From NCBI GenBank assembly GCA_001724265.1, contig MEDY01000076.1:62001-126000 (forward strand): a stretch of DNA of 64,000 nt. The letters run 5' to 3'. Shown here piece after piece: positions 33,601 to 45,600 of the stretch. A program made the position numbers and the translations under genes. The notes below the pieces were generated by a model. The model was not told the origin of the DNA. It did no database searches and saw nothing but the letters and a program-made list of their open reading frames with translations. Position 1 is the stretch's first letter, and each line of letters begins with the position of its first letter. This stretch comes from Rhizaria sp. SCN 62-66 (taxonomy: Eukaryota > Rhizaria, unplaced).

Positions 33601-36600
33601 CTCATGCTTGGAACACCCGCGAACGACGACGTTGACGTCGGTGAGCCTCCAATGGTACTCGCGTTCGACAAAACCGTGACAGACGCAGCAGCCGCGGCGG
33701 CTGAGGCGGCTGCAGCGGCCGCTGCTGCCGATGCTGAAGCAAAGGCTGACGCAGAGGCCGAGGATGACGGCGACAACGGCTGCGAGAACGACACGCGCTC
33801 AACGTTGTTGCTCACATTGCTTGAAAGAGAGTACCAGGTAAACGAGCCGTCACCGCGCATCGCGGGGCCAGGCGCGAACGGCAGAGCCGCCACAGAGGGC
33901 GCGGCGCGCGGGCCGATCGGAAGCGTCGTCGCGCAGGGGTTGTAGCCGGGCGTGGCGATGGCGAGCTGCGGTTGGCCCCATTTGACCGCGACGGGCACGT
34001 GCGTGCCAGCGATGACAACGCTCCCCAGGGCCGCAGCTGCAGCGCCAGGCGCAGGCGCGGGCGCATGTGTCGCAGGAGTGGCAAGCCCAGTCAGCGCGGT
34101 TGCAGCAGCGCGAGCAGAGTGTTGCGAGAGCGCGACGGGTGTGCTGTCAAAACACAGTGCGTCACCAGCAATCAGCAGAGCCGCCGAGGCCTCGCGCGCA
34201 CGGGCAGCGGCAAAGGCGGACCATTGCGCCACAGTGACGTTGCTGCTCACGGTCGCTGGCGCCACTGTGAGACTGGGCAGCAGAGAGGGCACGCGGCCAT
34301 GAGGCAGCGTAGACACAGGGCTGTCAAGAAGACGGTTTCCGAAAGAGTTAGCTGATGCAGATGCAGGAAGAGTGTAACGGTATGAGCCGGCGAAGTCGAG
34401 GGACGTTGTCTTTGCCTTCGTCGTTGTCTTATCCTCCGACACAGAGCTATTGCGTTCGCTATCAGTCTCCACGGCGATGCCGTTTGCGTCGGCCGCAACT
34501 AGGGCCGGGGCGCACTGCCATGAAAGCGCGTTGGGCACAGACGGAGACAGCGGGATCGTCGAGATAACCGCAGTCATCGTCGCGAGGCGCGACACGGGCG
34601 CAAGCTGGTACGAAGACGCAGCCGCGGCCGCAGCCGCAGCGATGGCGGCCGTCGAAGTTGCCGCGAGGCTCGAGAACATCTTCGCCGGGCTACTCTGCAT
34701 GAGCGAGCCGCGGCCATGGCCGCCTGCAGCACCGGCAGTGGTGCTAATGCTGGCGTCACTATGGGATGCGGACGACGATGATGACGACGACGCAGCGAAG
34801 ACTGCAGCAGAGGCCGCAGCAGAGGTCGCCGCTGCTGCAACGGCTTCATCTGCAGCAAGGTCAGCCTCGGCGATTGCTCCGGTGACCTTCTGCCGGGTCA
34901 GGTCAGCGGTTACCTCAGCGGCTACAGCGGCGGCGACTGTCGGCCACACCAGCGGCAGCACGGTCGGCGCGCGCGCGGCGGCGGCGAGAGCGCCAGGGGA
35001 CTGGAACCACGCGGCGCCGAGAGTCAACAGCGCGGGCGCGGCGGTCGCGCTCGCTGCAGCGCTCGTCGCAGCAGCGGCGGCGACTGCGGCTGCGGCAGGG
35101 TGCATTGTCATGCCGCCAGAAGCAGAGCCAACGTTCGCATTAGCTGCAGCACCAACGCCAGAGGCAGCAGATAGCGAGCCTCCACTGGAGTTGCTGCCAT
35201 TATTGACCAGGAACGCCGCGATGCCACCATTACCAGCCGCAGCAGGGTTCGCGACGCTGAACGAGGTCGAACCTGTCGCCGCGGCAGGCAGCAGAGCCGC
35301 TGCCAATGCGTTGGACGACGGCAGCATAACTTGCGCCGACTGAGCCCACTGACATGCGCGCGCAAGCCGGGAAACGAGAGATTGACGACGCGGCCCAGTG
35401 CCAGCGCCGACGTTCACGGCGTTCGCAACGGCCTTTGCCTTCGCGGCCGACGCGGCTGCGGCAGCTGCGAGGCGCTGCGACGGCGCCAGGCGCAGCTGCA
35501 CAGGCGCCAGCGTCGCTGGGCCAGATGCGACGACGCTGGCGCGCGCGCGGGACTCAGCAGACGCGAACGCCGCTTTGTCCGCCGTGATAGCAGCGCTGAC
35601 TGCGGGAGCGGAGTAGCTAAGGCGTGGCGGTGCGGCAACCCAGTGCGAGGGCCAGTCGCAGAGAGCGGAAGACAAACCACCTGCAATCGAAGCAGTTGTC
35701 TGCGGGAGTGCAGCTAACAGAGCAGGTGATGTAAGTGCAACTGTGAGCGAAACACCATCGTTGACCGTGTTTTTACCTGAGCTGTTGCGACTGCGAGAGC
35801 TTGTGGCGGTGGAAGCAGAGGCGGAGGCGAGTGCGTTGGTGAGTGTCGCGAGTGCTGCTTGAGCAGCCGCTGCGGACTGAGCGTAGGTTTGCGGACGCAC
35901 TAAACCATCGTCCTTGTTGTGGAAACCAGAGCTTGAACTACTTGTGCTGCTGGCATTGGCGCTCACTGCAGCGGTCTCAGGGAAGAGCAGCGCGCCAATA
36001 CGTTGCAGCGCGGGCTTCAGCGACTCAGCGTGCAGCTGCAGCAGCGGCAGCAGAGAGCCGGGTGCGGCTGCAACGGAGGCAATAATCGTGTCGTGGGGCG
36101 CCGGCGGCACATATACCGTGGATCCCGCTTGCACAGTGCCGAGAACAGCAGCAGCGCGCGCGCCGAGCGCAGCGGTGACGCTTGCACGGGCGCTAGAACT
36201 GTTGCTGTTGCCTTGAGAGCCAGCGTTGCCGTTGTTCGGGATAATGGAGTTGTTCAGAGGCAATCCGTAGCCGCCTGAATAACCCGTTCCCATCGACATT
36301 GGTGCAGTAGTCGGGGCGTTAGCGGCCGTCTGGAAGCTTAGCCGCATGCCCGAGACACTGAGACGTCCCTGCCAGTCCAGATAGCTGCGTCTAGGGCCCC
36401 GCAGCCCGCGACTTAGGTCGTCGCCAGTGTTGTTCCTGCCAGAGCCAGCAGTAGAGCTCGACGGCAACATGGCGCTGGCGTAGATGCCACTGCCGGTCGC
36501 AGTAAAGCCGGGGCCCGCAGTGCGCAGCAACACCTGGGTCGGCGGTGCGAAACGAAGCAATGCTCGGAGACGCGGGTGTGCATCTGCCATCGCGACAATG

Positions 36601-39600
36601 GCGGAGCCAGGAATGGCAGCGTCGTTCGCGGCTTGTAAAACAGCTGCATTGTTGTTACCGTTGCTGTTAGGCGGGTAACCATAGAACGACGTACGAGCAG
36701 GCAAAGCACCAGCAACTGGACCGCTGGTGCCATTGGCAAAGTCGCCAGAGTCGCTACTACCGGCCGGCAGTCCGCCAGCAGACGAAAAGCTGTTGCCGCT
36801 GTTGGTTTGCGGCAGGAACGCAGCCGCAGCTGCGGGAGTGCCGTTGGCAGCAAACAACAGCGGCAGCGTCGCACCGTGCGTCGCCTCGGCCGTGGTCACG
36901 GGATCGAGCGCGAGACTGGTGACAAAGCTAAGGGCGTGCATGCACTGCACGGCGGCGGCGCGGCACAGCGCGAGCACGGGCTCCTGCAGCAGCAGCGCCT
37001 CGAGCGCCGCGGGCGCCGAGTGGCGGCAGTAGACAGCCGTCGCGAGGTCCGCGGTGGACACAACGCGACGCCGCTCGTGCGCGAGTTGGTGCAGCACGGA
37101 GCCGAAGGCGCGGTGCGCGCGCGAGGCGGCGACCGCCTGCGCAAGCACGGCCGTGCTGGCGGTGAACGTGGCGAGGGGCCGCGGCGGGGACGGCAGCGCG
37201 AGCGCGTGGAGCTGCAGCTGAATCAACGCGGCGAGCTGCGGCGGCGCGGACAACAGCGCCAATTGAGCTCCACCGGCACCCTTGCCGTCGGACGAAAGCA
37301 AGTCAACCGCCTTGTCGACGATGATCTTGGTCGTGATCGCCATCGCGTTCGCGGCCATCGCAGCGCGGCCACCGGCAGCGGTGACAGAGCCAGCTGCGGC
37401 GCCTCCAGCGCTGCCGCGAGCAGTCATCGTGCCGCTGGAGCGAGGCGATGTGGGGCCGTTGGTTGACGGCGCACGCGGAGACAGCTTTGCCTCAACACCT
37501 GCACTGCCACGGGGCGGAAGCTTACGGGGTTGCGAGCTTGTGGACCCAGTGGACAGTGCGTTGCCGGTCAACACGTCTTCGGCGGCGGCCGCTGCGTTGG
37601 CAAGCGCGTTGCGCAGCTCGATTGCGCGGCGCAGCGCAATCTCAAGATCGGTCCGGAGCAGCGCAAGGCCACGGAGCACGGTGTGCAGGTTAGCGCAGAC
37701 GTTGCGCGAGACTGCTTCCTGCGAGAGCAGCCGCGACGTTCCTGGCGTGGCGGCGCCGCGAGCGGCCGCGAGCCCGCTTGATCCGAGACCGGCACCGCCA
37801 GCGAGACTGTTGCGGCGGTGTTGGGCCAGAGCGGCAGCGCCGGGAAGCGGAGACATGCTGAAGATAGAGGGAAGATGTGCCTGTCCGGGCGATTTACCTG
37901 CCTGCGGGATCAGGGGCTCGGCGGAGATTTCGCTCGTCGTGCCATCAAACAGCGGATCCGACTCGGCTTGATATGCCTCACTACGAGTCGCTTCGGTGGC
38001 AAACAGCTGTTCCACCGCATATACAGAGCCGAGCTGACCTGCACAGGCTGCGGCGTCGCGCGAAACAAGGGCGTCGTTGCCGCCTTCGCTTGCAGCGACA
38101 AGCTCGACGAGCGCGATCACGTGCGCGGCAACTGTCGTGATGTCAGACAGCGCCGAAGTGAGCGTGCCGATACGAGCAGAGAGATACGCAACGAGCGCGC
38201 GGTCCGAGGGGATGCTCACGGTCACCTGGACCGAGCCGGGGGGCAGCGCAGCGCCGGGGACGTGTGGGCGCACTCCAGTCAGCAGCGCGGCAGTGGCAGA
38301 GCCGGTCTCGCTAACAGCAGTTCCGGCGCTGGCGCCAATGCCGGCGCAGCCAGAAGAGGAAGATACGCTTGAGCTAAGCGCAGATACGATGTTATCGCAC
38401 TGTGCGTTAGCAAAACCAGTCAACAGGGCGATGTGCGGATGCAGTGCTGCAGCCACTTCGTCAACAGGATTGCTCTCAGCGGCGCCAGCAGCAGCGATCG
38501 CAGACGCAGCAGCGGGGCCAGACAGGGGAGTACCGGGGCCAAAGGCAACGCGGGTGGAGGCTTGCTTGCTGACAGGACGTGGCGTTGCGCTCGCGTTTGC
38601 ATTTAAACCAGCGTTTTTGTTCGAGTTGTCCAAGTCAGCTTCAGGGCCGGTTCTAGATACAGCTGCACCGACGGCGGCAGCAGCGGCGGCCACAGCGGCA
38701 AACGACGCCTTCGGTGTTGTCATTGGTGCCATGTACGGTGACGCAGCGATGAGTGCGCCGCCACCACGTGCTGCTGCATTAGCAGCCGCGGCTTGCTGCG
38801 CAACAGCAAACTCACCGACGCCGTAAAGGCGGTGCTTGATGACATCGTTACGCACTGTTGCGGCAACGTTAGACGTCATGACAACTTCGAGAGGATCCGC
38901 TGAGGCGGCGACGTCGAGAAGAGGACGCCTCAGGTGAACCAGACGCAGTGCTGCGAGCAGGTCAGCTGCGCAAGAGAATGTGAGGCCGCCAGCACGGAGT
39001 TCCCAGAGGGCGGCGCGCGGGTCGCAGAGAGGGCGCACCGGTAAAGGACGAACTCTCCGCGGCATAACAACGCTGGCAGGGCTTGTGGTGGAGCGCTTGC
39101 TGCTGCGAGGACTGCTTGCCGTTACGTTAGTGCTGACCAAATAGGTGTAAGAAAGGTGCACAACAGAATCCAAGTCCGAGTTGTTGTGATCGATGTTCGT
39201 GATTGATGTGATCGCAGTAGTGCTGAGCTTGGCAACGTTGTTGTCACTGCTGTCGTGACCCCACTGGCGCAGCGCGAGCGCACACAGCACGCGCGCGCTC
39301 ACGCAAGCACCACCGACGCTCTCGCTCACGAGCGCTGCGTACGCACGCGGCACAAGCCATCCAGCGACTGTGGCCTGCGGTGAGTGACCGTGGACAGATG
39401 GCTGGGCTGCCGAAGCACTGGTGGCAACCAAACCGGAGTAGGGCGCGGGATCAGAGAGCGGCAGGACAGACGACTCAGCGAGCAAACGACGACGGGTGCG
39501 GCGCAGCTGGCGACGGCGTTTATTCTCGCGTTCAGCAAGCGCAACCGGCGAGAGTAGTTGCTGTTGCTGCTGTTGTTGAGCCTGCTGCTCCTGCTCCTGT

Positions 39601-42600
39601 TGAAGCTGCTCATCACTATTTTGCGAGGCGAACGGTGGGGGTTGGGCGTTGAGATCCACCTTGCCATCTGGACCGTACATAATGTAACTTCTATGCTGCT
39701 TCTGCTGTTGTCGGGACTGTAATTGAGCCTGGCCACCGTTCATGTTGAACATGTAGATGTTATAGTGAACGTTGTTAGCGTTGGCACTCATCTTAGTCTT
39801 AACACCATCGCGGCCGTTGTCGTAATCATCATAATAGACCTCAGCTTCGTTCTCAGCTTCAACAGCGGCAGAAGACACTTGACCAGTGTACCTGCGACTC
39901 TGAGAGCCACGACGACTTAGAGAGCTATAAGCACCGTTATCACTGCCACCATCTTCGCTGTCTTCGGCGCCGGCGGCAACAAAAGCAGCATGATTCGCAG
40001 ACTCGTTACTGCCGCTTGCTGCGTTGACGTTAGAGTTACTATTGCTCATCGACAGACGGCGAGCTCCAATGCTGTCGCGACGGCCGCTGCCACTCGCAAT
40101 GCTCACACGGCGCTTCGCAAGCACGGAACTGTTAGCCTTCGAACTGTTACCACTGTTGCGCATACGATCCGTGCCGCGCCCGTGCGCGTCGCGCTCGCGG
40201 TACCGCTGCAGCATCGTCATCACGCCGGAGCCCTGCGCAACCGCGGCCTCGGTCGCCAGCCCGGAAACAGATGCGGCAGCGGCCGCAGTGGGCGCGGGCG
40301 CGGTGCGCGCGTGCCAGGCGCCCAGCTCTGCGAGGCTCTGCGAGGTCGGGGCGGCAGCGAAAGACATAACAAGGTGGCGCTTGAGCAGGAAGCTAGTGTG
40401 CAGCAAGCGGATGACGAGCGCTAGACCGGTCGCGAACGGCGTGAGAGAGCGCACGCGGACGGACGTCGTCGCGGGGGCCAACACAGCTGAGGCAACACCG
40501 GGGGCGTGGCTCGACAAAGAAAGCGTGCGGCTTAGTCCAGAGGGCTGCGTGGCGGTAGTGCGGGCTGACGCGGGCAAAGTGACTGTAAGCTTCGTACCGG
40601 CCGCGGTTAGCACAGTAGCGGAGAGATGCGTGAGTAGGGTTGTCACAATCCACAAGTCATCTGCGGAAAGACCCATCAATGCGGCGGCAGCGGCATTCTG
40701 ATCATCAGTCCCAGTCGAGTTAGCATCTGCATTGGTGGCACTTGCAGCATTGATCGGACTAAGCAAGGCAGGAGCGCGTTTGGCGGCCGTCGTGAGCGCC
40801 TGCGTGACCGTTGCCAGGTGGGTGAGAGTATATGCACCAGCGCCAGCGAGCGCCCAAACGCGACTAGCTTCCCAGAGAGACATCGAGCCTGCAGCCGCAG
40901 TGCCGGCCATCATGATGGTATTCGCACCTGAGTTCGTCGAACCGCTTGCAGAAGCAACACTCTTCGGGGACACAGCAGCATTAATAGCGGCAGTTAAAGG
41001 CGCAACGGCAGTATTGACGGATTCGGTGAATACCATCTTTTGCTGGGTAGTGTCGTGGGCAAGCTTACCAAGCGCTGTGGTAAGCTCAGAAAGCGTTGTA
41101 AAGCGCGCGTGCTGCTCTGCCAGGTGGACGAGCATGTCCGGAACGTCGGGAAGATACGCCGTGTCAGACTTGAGAGCAGCTGCATCTGCAGTAGCGGTAG
41201 CCGCTTGAGCGTTGTTGTTGTCGACAAGCTGGGCGGGTAAGGCAGTGTTGCCCAATGCGTGCGAAGTCAAAACTTGCGTTAGCGCCAACACGCGCGCTGC
41301 ATACCAAGGCTGTGAAAGCAACGCAAGAGATCGGTGAGATGACTGTGTTTGTGACTGCGTCTGCAACTGCAAAGTTGCCGCTGTTGCAGTGTTCTCAGAT
41401 GGGTAGCTGTCGGCGCTGTCATTGTTGTGGGGCTGTGAGCTTATTGACTGAGCTGCAGCGTGCATCAGCGAGGCATGAACGACATTAAAGGGTTGCAACA
41501 AAGGAACAGCGCGGGGGAAGACAGCAGCGGGCGGCAGAGCAGCCAAGTCAGCGACGAAGTCAATGCCTTCATCACCGCTGCTATCGAAGCCGCCCTCGTC
41601 ATCATCGTCATCAAATTCATCGTCATCGTCGTCGTAGACAAACTCGTCGTGAATAGCGTGGCTGCTAAAGTTACTTTGACTGGACGCGTTTCCGTCCTTA
41701 CTCTTCGCAGCACCAGAAGCCTTATTTGAGTCACGCGGGCGTTGCTGTTGTTGCTGCTGCTGAAGGTGAGCGCGAGCACGTGCACGCGCGCGCGCCTTGG
41801 CCATCGCCCTCTTGGCGTCGCGCCGCACACCAGCATTAGCCTCAGCCTCTGCCGCAGCTGCGGCTGCAGCGGCCTCAGCAGCAGCCTCTGCGGCCGCAAC
41901 TGCAGCTGGATTAGTGTCTTTCTCAGTGACGCGAGCAGGGAACAACGTACTCTCGGTATGCGCGTGTGGCAGCATTGACGCGAGAGAGCGCGGGCGCGGC
42001 AGCACGAGCGCAAGCGAAAAGTCGAGCGCGGCCGGCGGGTTCCATAATGGCAGCGCTACAGCGGCCGTTGTCACAGCGCGCGTTTCACTCTTGCTCTCTG
42101 ACGTAGATGCCAGCGCGAGTGTGTGCGGCAGCGCAGCCGCGTGAGCGGCCACTGCGGCGGCAGCGCGCGCGTGACTGAGCAGAGATAGCGTGGACTGAGA
42201 GGGAGTATACAGCATAGTGCCGTCGGGGGCAGCGCCATCGGGGGTGAAACGTGGCGAGAACGCGCTAATGTCACTGCCGCAGACACCGCTGCCGCCGTTA
42301 CTGTCAATCAAGGAACTCGCGCCAACTGCTGACCCAGCAGCAGCGGCGTTGCTATTGTTGTTCACTGTGGCAAAAGCAAAGCTAGAACCGCGAGCTGTAA
42401 GACGAGCGGTCGCGGCACGTGCAGTCGAAGCGCGCGCAGTACCTGCACTGGTGGCGCTGCTGTTGCCGGCAGCAACCAGTCCACCGTTACTAGCTGAGAC
42501 GATGACGATATGTTCGTCGTCAAACGACTGGCAACCCATGTTCGCGGCAACGTTATTCGCCGCGGATTCCACCTTGACAGTAGTCGTGTCTGCCAACCTT

Positions 42601-45600
42601 AAAGCGGCCACAGCGTCGCTGGCTCCAAGCTTGCTTTCAGAGTCGTTGTGCTGGGCGCTGTTGGCGGCGCTGTAGTGGCTGACTGCGTGTGTCGCTGCAG
42701 TAGGCAACGCAAACGGGTTCCAATGTACGGCCCTGCGTGTTGGCCACGGCATCGTGTAGTAGCGCACGCCGCGCCGGCCGAGAGCGACAGCGCCGTCGAC
42801 CGCCATGTCGTCCTTGCTAACGCTGCTGTAGACGCTGCTGCTGTTGTACAGCGAAGCGGCCTCGGCGCGCGCGTACCAACGGCCCAGGCGACGCAGCCTG
42901 CGCGCAGCGAGTCTGCGCTGCTGAGCATTTGAGACATCATGCACTCTCTCGAGAACGGTGCGGGCGAGACGGCCTGCGGAGGGACGCTCGCGCTCGCTCG
43001 CCGTGATCATGTTGACGATGGAGCCAAGCTCGCCGGCAAACAGGCGAGTTGGCGGCGCAGGGGGCTCGTCGGTCGTCAGATCAAACGAGTTGGGCTTGGT
43101 CAGACTCGGCGATTGCGGGCGCTGAGGCGGTGAACCGCCACTCTTTCCGTTGAAGCTTGTACCACTCGGAACCGGGCTGCGCGATGGCATCTGCGGTGAC
43201 ACTGACGCAATGAACGAAGCTGCGTGCGTGTCAGCTGCCGATGACGTTGTGCTCTTCGGCGAGCCCAGCGGAGATTGCGGCCTCGGCGGCGGCTGCGGTG
43301 GCTGCTGCTTGAGACCGGCAGCACCAGACCATGGGCGTGCCATAGCAGGGCTAGCAGCGCCAGTGTTAGATGAGGTTGCCGCAGCATTCGCAGCAGCAAC
43401 GGCGGCCTGAGCGCCCGCAGCAGCCGCGGCAGCGGTCCCAGCAGCTGCGGAAGAGTTGGCAGCAACAGTGCTACCACGGCGACTGCCGCCACGCCAGTCG
43501 CCGTCGCCACTATCGAAGTCGGCGTCAGTGGCTTCGGCCAAGCGCGTCAGGGCAACAATGCTCGTCGGCACCCGCGTGGAGAGCGCGACCAGCGCTGCAG
43601 GACCAGAGGCCGTGTCCGTATAGGCGGCAGCGGCGGCTGCGACGCGGGCAGAGACTGTGCGCAGTGCAGTAACACGGGGGCCGACTGAGGGGAGCCTGTT
43701 GTAGTGACCGTGGGCTGCGCCGCTGTGAGGCACGGTCGGAGTGAACGCGTACGTAGGCGGTGCAGCGTGGGGACCGGCCTTAGTGAGCTCGGTAAACACA
43801 GTGTGTGTGTGTGTAGCCAGCGCCGGTGTCACGAATGTGTCCGGAATCGCCAGATCAAGCGCAGTGATGGTGCGACTGGTGTACAATGACGCTGCGGTAC
43901 TGATGCTAAAAGTACTCTCAACACTAGCTCCTGCATTACTCGCTGGGAGGCTTGTCGCTGAGGAGATAAAGTCATCCTCACCTGTCGGCAAGCTATTGCT
44001 ACTGTTGCCATGGCTGTTGTTGCTCGAGGCTGTCGCAGAAGGCAAGAGAGCAACAGCACCTGCAATGCCGAGACCGGGGATGGCAACTGTGGGGTTCATT
44101 AGCTGCGGCAACAGCGCTGGAATCGAAAGCACCAGGACTGAGAAAACCGATTCATGCAGTGAGCGTGACTGCTGGGACAAAGCAGAATCGGTCAATAAGT
44201 CGTCATTCATGACTGATAGCGGCGAATATGCAGTCAACTGCGCATGAGGCGTACGGAGCGAGTGTGCCGTGATAGTGAGAGCGTCGACGAGAGCGGGCAA
44301 CGAGTCAAAAGTTAAGCCACCAGCAGTGAATAGCTTGATTGCAGCGGTCGCGGCTGCGAGAAGCTCGAGAGACGCATCCACATCAACAGTGGGGCCCACA
44401 CAGTTCATGTTGGTGGAAGCATGCTCAGTCTGAGAGCATGATGATAACGGTGAGAGAAGGGAATGAAGGGATTGCGGGAGCTTAATAGAGTCCATAAAAA
44501 CGTCCTCAATGTCAGGCAACTCTCCCCAAGTCTCGCCTTCGTCACCACTATCAGCTGCTTTCTCAGTATTCTCTTCAACGGTATTGATCGCCGCAGCGTT
44601 GATAGCAAAGTTGTCAACAATAGAAGGGACCCCTGCAAAGCTCATGTTACTCATCTCGGCAGTCATGTCCGTGCTGTTGAAGCTATCCGCGTCTCCGAAG
44701 CTGTTGTAAGCCTTCGCAGAGCTCTTGTTATTGCGGCGTCGGTTGCGAGAGCGCCTGCGCGCGCGCCTGTCGCTCATCGCGGACAGCCCACCGGCGCCGT
44801 AGCCAGAGCTGCTATCTTGCGTGAGCGCCAGGGCACGAGCGCGAGCCTCTTGCGTGGCCTCGGTCTCTCCGTTGAGATGCTCGTCTTCTTCACCTTCCTC
44901 AATTGTCGCGCCGAGAACGCTTGTGTTAAGACGACTAACGTTCACAGTGCTGTTGCCGCCGTTCATGCTTGTAGTCTGGTCGCTGCAATCGACAGAGAGC
45001 TTGGCGCGCTCTAACACAATGGCGCCGTTGACTGAAGACGCGCCATCGTAGTTGCGCACGCGAACGGAAGAGAGGCCGCCCGCCAGTGCGGGGCCTGTGG
45101 GTTGCTGCAGTGCCGCGTGGGCAGCAAGGGCAGCAGCAGGAGAGGAGAGAGGCACGGTGCCCTTAGCAAGAGCGAGTGAAAACCGTGTCGTGAGCAGAGT
45201 GGCATCCTCAGCAATTGCGCTTGCAAGAACGCTTGGCATCGCGCGACTGTCGCCGTTGTTGTCATTACTGGAGTCGCCAAGGGCAAGTATGACATGCTTC
45301 GTGGTATTGTTGCTCTTTAATTTCTGCGTGAATGCCTTCTTGCTACTCTTCGCAGAGTCGCCACAGTTGCCTCTAGTGAATGCAGGTAAATCGAGCCCAG
45401 TCGAGACAGAGAGTCCGATTGCTTCGTAGAACAGCTCAAGGAACGCGGCACGCGCACGAGAAAGCTTACTTTCACTTGATCGGGCGGCAGCATCAACGGC
45501 GAGTGCAACGCGAGTCAACGGCGAAGTAAGCACCGCGGTTGCCGAAAGCGGCAGCAAAGCGAGAGGTCGCGACCACAAAGGCGCCCCAGGGGCCGGCGCG

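Noticed and set aside
34450-35343. 297-codon plus-strand ORF rich in Ala with a poly-Asp run
   Set aside because: Antisense shadow of the giant gene; its runs mirror polyAla/polySer-type codons on the coding strand.
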